Shown here piece after piece: positions 1 through 10,490 of a stretch of 64,000 nt of DNA. How positions within the stretch are numbered: position 1 is the first letter of the stretch; every line of letters begins with the position of its first letter. The translations under genes and the position numbers were made by a program. Source of the DNA: Apricaphanius iberus. Its lineage: Eukaryota; Chordata; Actinopteri; Cyprinodontiformes; Aphaniidae. The stretch is from contig JAPXFQ010000483.1 of NCBI GenBank assembly GCA_028564705.1, positions 1,302,001 through 1,366,000 on the forward strand. Reading direction: 5' to 3'. The notes below the pieces were generated by a model. That model saw nothing but the letters and a program-made list of their open reading frames with translations. It did no database searches and was not told the origin of the DNA.

Positions 1-490
1 AGTCAACGTCTACAAAACTCACATCCTCTCCAACGGCTGTCCATTTTTCCTTACTCCTTGTTCTAACAGCATCAATATAAAAGAAAATCATGTTATGGCG
101 GGTAGCACAATAGTTACTTCTTAATACGGAGCCCAAGATCTAATGCAGCAGAACAAAAGCTTGGAGAGAATGCTTTTGAGAACACAGAGCATGACGACCA
201 CCATGCCCTGTCCTTTCAGGACCTTCATAAACATAATGGAAAAAGAAGTCCACCAAGATGAAAATGGTAATTGGATTGCTCCTTTACCCTCGCTTGCTGC
301 TCCCAAATAATAGAGAACAAGCAATGTCTAGACTTAACTTACTTAACTGAGGTGCAGCGTAGTAAAAAATCCTCAAATGTAAGAACTTTTCTCAGAGTTT
401 ACGGACAAACTCTTCAAGAAGAATCATGCACAGATCGCTCCACCTATCGACAACAATACTGAGTGTCCACCAGTTCTTGAAAAGAGCCAA

Positions 491-551
<61 letters not shown>

Positions 552-1790
552 GAAAATACATGTTTAAAAAATCAAACTAAAAAAATTGGTGGTACCTGCC
601 TTTTTTTGGCATATATTATCCCCAGAAGCCACATCAGATACGGGTAGTCTTCGACTCTAGTGCCAAGCAATCTGGTGTATTACTCAACTCTGTATTGTTA
701 ACGGGCCCTGATCTCATTAACTCACTCCTGGTGTCTTGTTTCGGTTTAGGGAAGAGCTCATTGCAGCCACTGCGGACATCCAGCAAATGTGCTATGGGTT
801 TTTATTAGACAGAGATTGTTTGAGGTTCCTGTGGCACAAGAACAATGACTTCTCAAAGGAGGTACAGGAGTACTGCATACGGGTGCATGTTTTTGGTAAT
901 AGCCCGTCGCCAGCAGTAGAGATTTAATTCCTATGAAAAGCCATCCAAGAAGGCGAGGCAAAGTTTGGAGCAGACATGACACCCTTCTACGTCGATGACG
1001 GGCTGATTTCACTTACTACAGAGTCTGCAGCCATCAATCTGCACATGTGCATCCTTAGCCAAGTCTAACTTTAAGCTCCACAAAATCGCCACAAATAATG
1101 TATCAGTCATGCAAGCCTTCAAGTCCGAAGACTTGGCCTCAGGTGTCAATGACTTGAGTCTTGGCAACGATGCCTTACTGGTTCAGAGAAGTCTAGGAGT
1201 GTGTTGGGACATTAACACTCATTTACATCATTTACATTAAAGGTAGTTGTTAATGATAAACCCAACTCTTGCCGTGGGGTTCCTTCAGTAATTAACAGTA
1301 TCTTCGACCCCTTGGCACTATCACCACCAGTGACAATCAAAGGCATACTTTTGTTATGCGCAATGTCTAATGGAGTACATTGGGATGCTCCTCCTCCTCA
1401 AGACAAGCTGGACAGTTTGGAGAAATGGAAGATGTTCCTATGTACCAGCCTCCCTTTCCAAATCCACTTACACTGAACTGTGCATCTTCTGTCTTCTTAA
1501 GTTGGGCTATTGCAGCAGTAGCATACCTAGATACTGTCAATGCAGAGGGACAATGTGAACTTGAATTTGTCATTGAAAAGACAAAATTTCACCACAGCCA
1601 GAACCCACAATACCCCACCTTGAAGTCTGTGGAGCAGTTCTAGTGGTGGAGGTAGCGGAGTTCATTCTGGATGAACCTGATCACAAACCAACTGCTGTCA
1701 AAGTCTACTGTGACATTAAAGTGGTTATGGGGTACATTCCCTATTATTCAAAGAGCTTTTACAGTGGGGGAAATAATTATTTGACCCCTA
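1..1790 (+). pseudogene. pol: Pao pol: reverse transcriptase and RNase H remains
   Basis: Several frames must be combined to read it. Visible blocks in order are the linker VNVYKTHILSNG at the left edge, WIAPLPSL near 275-300, FRFREELIAATADIQQM near 745, FLWHKNNDFSKEVQEY near 820 and VHVFGNSPSPAV near 885. The RT active-site YVDD is intact at 988-999. Further on are the INSIFDPLAL block near 1295 and the RNase H region with EVAEFILDEPDHKP and YCDIKVVMGY near 1650-1730. In a live element this polyprotein copies the RNA and removes the RNA strand in cytoplasmic particles. Here it is split by an (AT)n tract at 496-548 and by stops, so it cannot be translated whole. Sequence identity to Pao decays after about 1790. 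Confidence 0.87.
496..548. repeat. (AT)n microsatellite
   Basis: About 26 uninterrupted AT units lie inside the Pao RT remains, between the 'fingers' block and the FRFREEL block. A second (TA)n tract interrupts the other Pao fragment at 25.5 kb. Confidence 0.97.
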
Positions 1791-1911
1791 ACTGATTTTG
1801 TACATTTATCCAATGACAAAGAAATTAAAAGTCTCAGAAAAGTATTATTTTAATGGTAGGTTGATTTTCACAGTGACTGATGCACTAAATGTAAAATAAA
1901 AAATAAAATAA

Positions 1912-3122
1912 TTAACTCTTAGGTGCCAAAGTCGCAATATTGCGACAAGCAACATTGTTGACTTCAACAGGCCACAGCTGGAGATACGGCCACTAATTTA
2001 ATTACTACTTTACACCATGAGCTGGCAGACAGCTGTACCTTAAACCTAAGATATATATTTGGTTGTGTAACCATGGAAACCTTTGGAGTAAATAATTTTT
2101 TTTAGTCAGCGCTGACAGTGGGGGACATGTGGTGCAGCCTGCAGTCAGAGCATAGAGAGAGCAAGTTTTAGAAAAATAAAACTTATGATGCTGAGACGTC
2201 TGAGTTCCCCCACCAGGAAATGTTGGCGTGTTCAGATTCTAAAGAAAAATATTTACCTCTGATCAAGATGTTTAGTTGTCCAGGGAGAAAGAAAGTGAAA
2301 CTAAAATGGCCTGCACCAACAGCCAGTCCCGTTTCACCATGACGCTCCACAAGCAGCACATTCCAGTTCCGAAGCTGTGTATCACGTTCTCCCAGTAGGA
2401 GAAAGTATGTGATTGGGTAGAAAAGGTGGTCATAACAACGCTAAATGTGACAGAGATAGAAGTGATATAAAAATCTGTGGAAATTGTAGCAGATGTGATG
2501 GAAAAAGGAGAGAAAAAAGACGCTAATAAACCAGTAAACAGCAGTGAAGTTCTCTGTCCCGCTGCAAATGAGGATAATGATGATTTTGGCAAGGTTTCCT
2601 TGACAGATAAGGAAGAGTTGGATCACTAGTGGATCAGAAAATTTGATGAGCCTATTAGTTATTTTGGGGATGGACCTGTAAAATTCTGTACCCAATGATT
2701 TTTATTCTGTCTACTTTATACAGTGAATAGAGTAAAGGAGCATCATAAAAAAAGACATAAACAGTTATGTCCACCTTTTCTTGAAAAAAGCCACAAAAAA
2801 AATCAAAAATATACATGTAGAAAATACATGAATAGAAAAATGAAAATAAAAAAAACTATTGATGACATAAAAATTTTAAACAATGTAAAAAAGCTAAAAT
2901 CTGTAAAAGTCATGCAATCCAATATTGCAAACACCTGATGATGTCATAATATATATATTAGATATGTGATTTTGCTGTTATCACAAAGTTTGGATCATAC
3001 TGAAGATTTTTCTAATTTACAATGTACCTTTATGTATAATCATATTAAAGTTATAACCTTTTGAACTAGAGATATCAAAATTGAATATTTTGTATGAAAA
3101 ACTCTGGCGCCTAAAGAGTTAA
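1912..3122 (+). mobile_element. piggyBac-type non-autonomous element A
   Basis: It is bounded by TTAA at 1912-1915 and TTAA at 3119-3122, the target duplication of the piggyBac superfamily. The ends are inverted repeats: left TTAACTCTTAGGTGCC, right GGCGCCTAAAGAGTTAA. Just inside the left end is a perfect 16 bp palindrome, GTCGCAATATTGCGAC, at 1931-1946. No transposase is recognisable. A plus-strand frame at about 2470-2630 (acidic, ending at a TAG) resembles nothing I know. The right 490 bp are closely related to element B at 60808-61274 and, for the last about 150 bp, to element C at 62405-63737. It separates the Pao RNase H remains from the rest of that element. The TTAA ends and the three related copies make the family call firm. 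Confidence 0.85.
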
Positions 3123-3244
3123 AACTGATTTGCATTTTATTCGAGTTAAATAAGTTTTGAACCCTCTAACAAAAAAGACTTAATATCTAGTGGTAAAACT
3201 CTTATTTGCAAGGACCGGCGCCAAACGGTTCTTGCAACTGATGA

Positions 3245-3960
3245 CCAAGTTAGCACACATTTTAGGAGGAATTTTGGTTCACTCTACTTTGCAGATCATT
3301 TCTTAATCACCAAGGTTTCGAGGCTGTCTTCTGTGCAACATGACCTTCAGCTCCCTCCATAGGTTTTCTAATGGATGAAGGTCCGGAGACTGACTAGGTG
3401 TCTCCATGATCTTAATGTGCTTCTTCTTGAGCCACTTCTTTTTTTGCCTTTGCAGTGGGTTTTGGGTCATTGTCGTGCTGGAACACTCATCCACGACCCA
3501 TTTTTAGTTTCCTAGCAGAAGGAAGGAGGTTGTCGCTGAGGATTTTACGATACATGGCTCCTTCCATTTTCCCGTTGACGCTGTGAAGTTCTCCTGTGCC
3601 CTTAGCAGAAAAACCTCCATGCTTGACGGTGGAGACTGTATTTTGGGGGTCATTGGCAGTATTTTTCTTCCTCCAAACACGGCAAGTTGAGTTAATGCCA
3701 AAGAGCTCAACTTTGGTCTCATCTCACTACAGCACTTTCTCCCGGTCAATCTCTGAATCATTAAGGTGTTCATTGGCAAACTTAAAACGCCCTGCACATT
3801 TGCCATCTTGAGCAGGGGGTCCTTGCGAGCTCTCAGATCTCCCACCTGAGAGACTCGAAACTTGCCCTCCATTTTCGTATATCGGATTGGACGTGTTCAG
3901 CCCATGGTCAGTGGTCACTCGACATACACGAGGTGGCACAAGCACAAAGTAAGAGGTAGG
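3245..3960 (-). mobile_element. Tc1/mariner transposase remnant (teleost Tc1 type)
   Basis: Read on the minus strand in at least two frames, this matches the C-terminal half of a fish Tc1 transposase. Blocks include a stretch like 'NDPKNTVPTVKHGG' near 3640, the GKWKEPCIV region near 3560, then [18 protein letters not shown] and [15 protein letters not shown] near 3330-3420, which hold the final D..E part of the DD34E centre. The flanking sequence near 3260-3320 (TTTTAGGAGGAATTTTGG) is the usual non-coding neighbour of this transposase. The N-terminal DNA-binding domain and clear terminal inverted repeats are missing. It lies between the piggyBac element and the Pao integrase and is plainly inactive. 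Confidence 0.85.
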
Positions 3961-4024
3961 CGATATTTGTTACATGTATGACTTCATATTGAAGTAATTT
4001 AATCTATGGACATGTGTAATGCAT

Positions 4025-4660
4025 TAATGCCATATGCAGATTTTTCGGAATAAGAGGCCCAGTGAAGCAATTCCGATCAAACAGGGGCACCAGCTTCGTC
4101 GCAGCAAGCGTGGAGCTTGGCATGGCGCGACCAATCAAGAACCCTCCCGACATTGTCAACTGTCATGCCAATCGTTGTACATGGGAATTCAACCCTCCTC
4201 ATGACTCCCACATGGGGGAAATCTGGGAAAATTGGGGTAAGTCGCAGAATATTAGAATCTATGCTCTTACGAAACAAACACACCCATCCAACACATGAAG
4301 TACTTTGTACCTTAATGTCTGAGGTATCCTCTATAATCAAAGCAAGGCCCTTGGTTCCTATTTCAACAGACTCTTCCCCACCATTCCTACTATGTCCTGC
4401 AATGATACTAGCTCTAAAGCGGTATGGTCTGGAGTTGCTGGAGAAATTATTATCTCAATACAATCAAGGCTCAAGTGGCAAAGAACCCAATGCAATCTTC
4501 AGTCAGGCGACATTGTGTTGTTGAAACAAAATCAGGCACCCAGAAATGAATGGACAATGGCAATCATCACCTTTCCAAGCAATGACAGGAAAGTCAGAAA
4601 GGTGAAAGTGAGGACATCATCCCAGGGACTCTCAAAGACTTAGTTGCATCCCATTATAGA
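4025..4660 (+). pseudogene. pol: Pao pol: C-terminal half of integrase
   Basis: The reading starts with IRGPVKQFRSNRGTSF at about 4050-4095, where Pao integrases have the second catalytic Asp in a (S/C)DRGTNF motif. Here the codon is AAC, so the Asp has become Asn. Downstream blocks are CTWEFNPPHDSHMG near 4180-4215, the LMSEVSSIIKARPLVPIS block near 4315-4365, the PPFLLCPAMIL block near 4380-4410, and the C-terminal block with APRNEW and DRKVRKVKVRTSSQG to about 4635. Frameshifts separate these blocks. The zinc-binding domain and the first catalytic Asp are absent, replaced by the Tc1 and piggyBac sequences upstream. Integrases join retrotransposon cDNA to the chromosome; this one cannot be functional. 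Confidence 0.88.
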
Positions 4661-5460
4661 AGTTTTGCTTTTTGAAAATAAAGTGACTGATAAAAACTAG
4701 TATTGGCATTGGTAATGCCAGGCGGGGAGTTCTGCCCCAAGAAGAAGTTAAATAATAGTTTATAACAATTTGCTGGATACTGTATTTCAGCTGTAATAAT
4801 TTATATAAAAAAGGAGAGCTATTAAGTTGAAAGCATTCTTCTATAGTCAGCATTTGTTTTTCTGCATCTTACTTTGAAGGCATAGTCTGAGATCGCAGTA
4901 CACTGTTGAAAACCAGAAGCTGCTGTCACTTGAGGGAAAGCATTGTACAGATAGCCTGCCTATCTCTGCCTAAACTTCATCTCTTGTGATTAGAATCTTT
5001 ATCTACACCTTTCTACCAACCAATGGTTGTAAGTTTATTGAATGTTCTGGTTAACTTAATGTGTTTTAAAATAATTTATTTTGAGACTGTGTTTGTGAAT
5101 GTGTTTGTACCAGGAAGTAGCCTTATCCTAGAAACTGGCTTTGCTTAGAGTTGTTTAGTAGCATAACAATGATCCGAATGAGCTAATTTGCATATGAAAA
5201 TATTGCTGAAACGACTGTTTATCATAAGTAGCAGCTAAGATTAACTTTTATGTATGTTTTCTAGCACTAGCCATTTTTGTGCATTCATTTCACATTTAAA
5301 AAACTGAAGAATGTGTTATTTCTCTTTTTTACGTTTCACTCGCGTATTCTGCTTCTTGGCCCTTTCAACCAGGGGTGTATGAGGTACATAGAAGCAGGGA
5401 ATCAGCTGTCACTGAGAGAGCACGAAACAGTATTTATTTTTGGTAAGTTCATTGTAGTTT
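4661..5460 (+). other. Pao 3' untranslated region and probable 3' LTR
   Basis: Immediately after the integrase frame comes a purine-rich run with GCCAGGCGGGGAG at about 4718-4730, the position and style of a polypurine tract before a 3' LTR in this family. The following about 700 bp have no coding signal and fit an LTR, but the matching 5' LTR lies outside the window, so the LTR ends cannot be fixed. Confidence 0.4.
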
Positions 5461-6394
5461 AATTATTAAAACTTAAAGGCCCTTTTATTTTAGCTTGCAT
5501 AACTGAAAAGGGTGCATATAGAATGAGGGGGGGGGGGGGGACACGTTCATAAGTGGGACAAACTCACCATCTTGCTCCCATAACAGCAGATATGTCACTC
5601 CATGCAAGGCAAGGCAAGGCAATTTTATATGTATAGCACACTTTCAACACAGGGCAATTCAAGGTGCTTTACATAATTAAGGCTGGTTCACGGCATAAAT
5701 CAGTTTGATGATTAGAATACAAATGAAAATGAGTAAAAAACAGGTTTATGTCATTAACTGATCTTGCTGAAGAAAGCTCACAGTTTTTAACACATGAAAG
5801 CATTTACAGTAATTAAGACAATAATTTGTGTGACAATTAAAAACAAGCAAGTGAAAAAACAGTTACTCATAAGCATGCTTTATCCTTCTTGACACTGTCT
5901 TTATAAAAAGTGTGACTGGGGTCATACAGGATAGAGTGCTTCTCCATTTCAATGATCAATTGATGAAACACAAACGAGTCTCACCAGCGAGGTATTGACC
6001 GGGCCGCACAGGTAGTGAACTTTTTTTAAGTAAAGCAACTGGGAAGCAGCATGTTTCTTTTATTTCGAAAATTTCCGGATGCCAAGCCGTCTAATTTCCT
6101 GTCTTCCCCTATCCGAAATGTTCAAATGTACACATTTCAGAGGCGTACCACGTAGAAATAAGACTGTTGCGTGTATTTAGAAAATTGCTTCGACATGACG
6201 CTCCTGTGACAGGGCAAACTTCCGCTGCTTTCGCCTCCGGTGGAAAGGATTCTATTGACTACAGCAGTGGCTATCGGCTGCGTATGATATGCTGCTCCTG
6301 TGAACTGCTGCTGATGTGTCCGGTGGAAAGGAGGGGTAATCCTCCTCATTCCAGCCATTCCATTTGTCCTTGTTTGTCTAATTGTAACCATCTG
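5461..6394. other. Non-coding stretch with LINE/SINE-like tail and poly-G
   Basis: No gene is seen. It contains 14 consecutive G at 5527-5540, a GCAAG-repeat followed by the fish LINE/SINE 3' end at about 5596-5690, and a segment around 6190-6350 that looks like a decayed MITE but has no ends I can define. Confidence 0.6.
5596..5690 (-). repeat. L2/SINE-type 3' end with (GCAAG)n tail
   Basis: Tandem GCAAG units are followed by a 'TTTTATATGTATAGCAC...CAATTCAAGGTGCTTTACA' type sequence, the widespread 3' end of teleost L2-like LINEs and their SINE partners. The tail on the left implies minus orientation. Confidence 0.7.
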
Positions 6395-7985
6395 TGTCCT
6401 GTTTAGTCTTTAGTCTGGACTCTTTTGAATACCTATCAGAAATTAAAGAGCCAAATAAGGTCTTATTCATAAAGTTGTCCAAGCCTCCAAAACCTAACTC
6501 AAACTTCTTTAATGATTTCAGCGACCTTCTCTCTGTAATATATATCGAAAATGACCAATTAGTAATGTGGGAGACTTAAAAATATTCATACTGACAACCC
6601 CCAAGATAGAAGAGCTAAAACATTAAGTGATGCTATCCATAACTATGGTCTAAGCAAATGTCAAACAACCAACACACAATCAAGGACACACTTTAGACTT
6701 AACTATTAGCAATGTTTAAAAAATATCCAACATCTGTATAGTTGATATTGCTTTATCTGGGGAACTTTGCATTTTCTTTGAAAGCACAATCGCAGCTAAA
6801 TTATCTCATCAAAGTGAGACCGTTGTATAAATTTTTTAAAAAACTGTTTCCTCAGGGACAGTTCAGATGAAATCTTTAAAGTAGAACTGGCATGAAATTC
6901 CCCGCAACGTTTGGGCCCTTTGTAGCCACACTCTAAGTACCTTAATACCATATCAAAGGATTGGTTGCCGTAATTCAGCCTTGTTGTACAATTGCAGGTG
7001 TGACGAGGTTACCCTTCTGTGAGCATTAGCACAGAACAACCGGGTTTCGGAGGGCGGAGCCTAGGCTATGCGCTTCTGTGGTCAATGAGTCTCTAACGAT
7101 ATTTGGAATGTTCAACTATAATGTAAAACATTTTTCCCCAATGCTACATAAAAAAACTGGGGTATTAGCTGTGAAGCTAATTCTGAATGTTAGCTTTGAA
7201 GCTAATTGTAAAGCGAACAAGTCAAACAATGTCACAATGTGTACTAACAGGAAATATGGTAAATAGACTGAACTTATATAGTGCTTTTCTAGTCATACTG
7301 ACAACTCAAAGCACTTTACATTGAAGCCACATTCACCCATTCACACCGACACCAGGCTCGGTAGGACGATGTTTTTTGGGGTTAAGTGCCTTGCCCAGGG
7401 GCACATCGACATGTGACTGGAGGAAGCTAGAATCGAGCCTACGACCCAAATATACGACGACAAAAATATTTATGTTCTCTTTTGTACACCCAGGTGCAGT
7501 GCAGTTTGGATGCGGTCTGGACTCCATGCTGTTGGTTTGTTGTTTGCCTGTTACCGTAGTTCTCCCCACCGCGGAGGGAGGGACTTGGAGGGTATAGTTC
7601 AGGGAATGGGTAATTGGCTGGAACTCAACACGTAAAATGCATAAACGTGTCATCATATGCCGAACTGCCAAACAACATGTTTCTGAGTGCTAATTTCACG
7701 ATGTAGGCAGACATACTCCGGGACAAAGGAAAGACTAATCAGTCATTTTAAACCAGTGTCAACCCATGTAAAAAACAATGTTGAGAAAATTTATGAATTC
7801 AAAAAACTAAACCAATCACACCTTGATGAAATTATTGAACACCTAAGGTCCTCCTCTTGCTGCCTCAATATCGTACCCACAGCTTTTCTAAAGAAAGTTT
7901 TCCCTGCCATTCAGTCTGATCTGAGTCAAATAGTTAGCACCTTCCTCCTGTCAGGTGTCAAACCAAGCCACTACTAAAGAACAAC
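6395..7985 (+). mobile_element. L2/Maui-like LINE fragment, split
   Basis: Two pieces of one LINE frame are visible. At 6395-6700 is the C-terminal half of an APE-type endonuclease: FEYLSEIK, the FNDFSDLLSVIY block, then a broken GDF motif followed by NPQDRRAKTLSDAIHNYGLS. At 7710-7985 comes the region between endonuclease and RT: ERLISHFKPVSTHVKN, LDEIIEHLRSSSCCLN and the AIQSDLSQIV block. Between them, roughly 6890-7686, is unrelated sequence including a SINE. The RT domain proper is missing; the compound minisatellite follows directly. LINEs of this type nick DNA and copy their RNA at the nick; this copy is dead. Confidence 0.78.
7262..7480 (-). repeat. tRNA-derived SINE with L2-like 3' end
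   Basis: Reading the minus strand, the order is a tRNA-like B box (complement of GAATCGAGCC near 7431), the block with 'GGGCAAGGCACTTAACCCC' in complementary form near 7380-7400, and the 3' end with AGCACTATATAAG in complementary form near 7275-7290. This is the common teleost SINE seen again on the plus strand at 45.3 and 48.2 kb. It sits inside the gap of the L2 LINE. Confidence 0.72.
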
Positions 7986-8029
7986 AATCTAGACAACACA
8001 TAAACATAGACTTGGACTCGAATCATATC

Positions 8030-8866
8030 CGTCTGGACGCCCTCGCAGGAGACTTGGACCCACGGCATATCCATCTGGACACCCTCAGAGGCAACTTGAA
8101 GCTGGGGTGTGTCCATTTGGACACCCTCGGAGGAGACTTGGACCCGAGGCGTGTTTCCCAAAACACCCTCGGAAAAGTCCTGGAGTCGAGGCGTGTTTTC
8201 TAAAACACCCTTGTTGGAGTCTTGGACCCGAGGCGTTTTCCACTGAAAACCCTTGGTGGAGTCTTCGACCTGAGGCATATTCCTCTGAACACCGCCGGTG
8301 AAGGAAGGAGCTGCGGCCTGCCGCTGGCAGCCACTGGGAGAAGCTGCGGCTCGGACCCGGAGAAGAGGTCCACTGGCTCGGACCCAAAGGAGATGTACAC
8401 TGTCTCGGACCCAGAGGAGATGTCCACTAGCTCTGACCCTGAACTAGTCTCAGGAACCGGCAGGAGATTTGTCTCTGGAACAGTCACAGAAACATGAGTC
8501 ATCTCTGGAGTCGTCATAAGAGTCTCTGGAACCGTCACAGGAGCGTGAGGAGTCTCTAGAACTGTCACAGTAATGTGAGGAGTCTCTGGAACCGTCACAG
8601 GAACGGGAGGAGTCTCTGGAACTGTCACAGGAATGTGAGGAGTCTCTGGAACCGTCTATTGGGACCTGGGTTTTGGACCACACTCTTGGGACATGGGTTC
8701 TGGACCACACTCTTGGGACTTGGGTTCTAGACCACACTCTAGGGACCTGGGATCAGGACCAAACTTTTGGGACCTGGGTTCTGGACCAAACTCTTGGGAC
8801 CTGGACTTTGAAACATCCGCTTGGGACTCACAAACAGGTTCAGGAGGACAAACTCCCTGATCGCAC
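8030..8866 (-). repeat. Compound minisatellite, open as a minus-strand repeat protein
   Basis: Four neighbouring tandem arrays are present: about 54 bp units at 8030-8310, 27 bp units at about 8347-8450, 30 bp units (AGTCTCTGGAACCGTCACAG) at about 8455-8655, and another 30 bp unit (TTGGGACCTGGGTTCTGGAC) at about 8660-8825. All unit lengths are multiples of three. On the minus strand the arrays read as 10-, 10-, 9- and 18-residue repeats (for example QEFGPEPRS, VTVPETPHVP, GSEPVDISS, SKTPPRVF) with only about three stops over some 270 codons. Alternative frames are also partly open, as expected for repeats. I do not recognise the protein. It could be the repeat region of an unknown mobile-element or host gene; the L2 at 8867-10490 interrupts it. 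Confidence 0.75.
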
Positions 8867-9456
8867 TTAATTCAATTCAATTCAATTCAGTTTATTTATA
8901 TAGCGCCATTTCACAACAGATGTCATCTCAAGGCACTTTACAAAAAGAGTTATTACAATACAATGTTAAGTGTAGAAATTACAGAACCACAGAAGATTGC
9001 GTCGTGGAATTCTCAGCAATCCCTCATACTGAGCAAGCATGCAGCGACAGTGGGAAGGAAAAACTCCCTTTTAACAGGAAGAAACCTCCGGCAGAACCAG
9101 GCTCAGCACAAGCGGTTATCTGCCGCGACCGTCTGTGGCTTGGAGAATACATAACAGAGACACAGAAAGAGCAATAGAACTGATGCAGAAGTTTGTTGCA
9201 GGACGTGGAGAATTTTCCGTCACTGCAATGCCATCTTAGTCAGGGTCGTCAAGCAGGGCTAATCCGGAGCACCTACTATAATAGAAAACAGGTTAGTGCT
9301 TGAATTGACAGCACATCATGCAGTTGGGGAGAAGTAGGAGAGAAAGTAGGAACAGACCCTAATAATGTCCTCCAACAGCCTAGCCTAAAGCAGCATAGCT
9401 ACTAACATTAACCTGTCTCCTAGCTACTAGGAGACCTGGCTACCAACACTCTGTCT

Positions 9457-9836
9457 GAGTCCTCCTGACCCGTGGACGGTGTAGGGCCGGTAACGGCCCC
9501 CGTCATGCCGGGGTCTTCTCGGAGTCGGGTTGTTTGAGAATGCAGCCCAAAGTGGGTGGTAAACTCCATCTAAGGCTAAATACCGGCACGAGACCGATAG
9601 TCGACAACTATCTTAAGGAAAAATAGACAGAACTGAGAGGACAGAGTTGAAGAGGGCGAGAAACGTTTAAGAGATAAACGGGTGGGGTCCGCACAGTCTG
9701 CCCGGGGGATTCAACCCGGCAGGTAATGGGCGGCCGCACTGTGCGGGAGGATCCCCTTGAGGGACCTCTCTCCGGCGCAGGCTGGCCCCTGTGGGGCACA
9801 TTTCTTCCGCGGCGGTAAGCCGCGACCGGCTCCGGA
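9457..9836 (+). pseudogene. 28S rRNA gene fragment (5' region, D1-D2) inside L2 copy A
   Basis: The plus strand shows near-verbatim large-subunit rRNA motifs: GTGGACGGTGTAGGGCCGGT near 9472, TGCAGCCCAAAGTGGGTGGT near 9541, AACTCCATCTAAGGCTAAAT near 9563, ACCGGCACGAGACCGATAGT near 9583, AGATAAACGGGTGGGGTCCG near 9671, GGGGGATTCAACCCGGC near 9705, and the D2-like GGCTGGCCCC...CCGCGACCGGCTCCG to about 9834. The piece corresponds to the first several hundred bases of 28S. It has substitutions and at least one short deletion near 9468, so it is a fragment and not a working rRNA gene. It lies antisense within the 3' UTR of a LINE and is absent from the sister L2 copy B. Confidence 0.92.
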
Positions 9837-9989
9837 TCTTTACCTGGCTTACATTAATCTATCTCTACCTAGCTACTCTACCTCTTCCTATCTCTTCCTA
9901 ACTTTTGACACTCTGCCTGACTACTAACATTAACCTGTCTCTTCCTATCTACCTGTCTGACCTGACTCTAACTACCTATAAACATATCT

Positions 9990-10490
9990 CTAACTGTAAG
10001 CTTTGTCAAAGAGGAAAGTTTTTAGCCTAGTTTTAAAGATAGACAAATTGTCTGCTTCACGAACCAACCCTGGGAGCCGGTTCCATAGGAGGGGAGCCTG
10101 ATAGCTGAAAGATCTGCCACCCATTCTACTTTTAGAAATCCTAGGAACTACCAGTAAACCTGCAGTCTGAGAGCGAAGGTCTCTGTTAGGAACATATGGA
10201 ACAATCAGGTCTCTTATGTATGATGGAGCTAGATTATTAAGGGCTTTATATGTCAGAAGGAGGATCTTGAATTCTATTCTAGATTTTACTGGGAGCCAGT
10301 GAAGAGAAGCTAAAACAGGGGAAATGTGATCTCTTCTTTTAATATTCATCAGAATCCTAGCAGCAGCATTTCGAACTAACTGTAGACTTTTAATTGTATT
10401 CTGTGGACTACCTGATAAAAGACAGTTACAGTAATCCAGCCTTGAAGTAACAAATGCATGGACTAGTTTTTCAGCATCAGTCCTGAATCC
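9990..10490 (-). pseudogene. L2-like ORF2: reverse transcriptase C-terminus
   Basis: An open minus-strand frame of about 165 codons of LINE origin shows [19 protein letters not shown], then [80 protein letters not shown] and [15 protein letters not shown] at the stop. This is the thumb and C-terminal domain of the CR1/L2 RT family, without the catalytic palm. The frame stays open upstream to 10718 by chance, reading through the truncation point into unrelated sequence, so the apparent 242-codon ORF is a fusion of LINE and non-LINE DNA. The frame shows no internal stop, so the insertion may be relatively young. Confidence 0.87.

Larger units (their letters stand above)
1..4660 (+). mobile_element. 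BEL/Pao LTR retrotransposon, copy 1 (partial, broken)
   Basis: The first bases of the window are already in frame with the linker that joins protease and reverse transcriptase in Pao pol, so the element starts upstream of the window. The order is RT, RNase H, then a gap filled by a piggyBac element (1912-3122) and a Tc1 remnant (about 3245-3960), then the second half of the integrase up to about 4640. Gag, protease and the 5' LTR are outside the window. The coding parts carry many frameshifts and stops, so this is a fossil. A second Pao fragment with gag and protease lies at about 24.3-26.0 kb on the other strand. Pao identity rests on several family-specific blocks and I am confident of it; the exact edges are uncertain. 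Confidence 0.88.
8867..10490 (-). mobile_element. L2-like LINE copy A (3' part, carries rDNA fragment)
   Basis: The 3' tail is the (TTCAA)n run at about 8869-8890, followed by the standard L2 3' end (TTTATTTATATAGCGCCA). Next come the long 3' untranslated region and, at the 5' side, the C-terminal RT region (9990-10490). Compared with copy B at 11.5-15.3 kb, the untranslated region here has an extra block of about 550 bp containing 28S rRNA sequence and CT-rich flanks. The element is 5'-truncated at about 10490, where it joins the unrelated repeat-ORF sequence. Strand and family are secure; the 5' edge is approximate. Confidence 0.85.

Noticed and set aside
8029..8650. CRISPR-like regular repeats
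   Set aside because: The units are directly adjacent without unique spacers and the genome is eukaryotic; this is a minisatellite.
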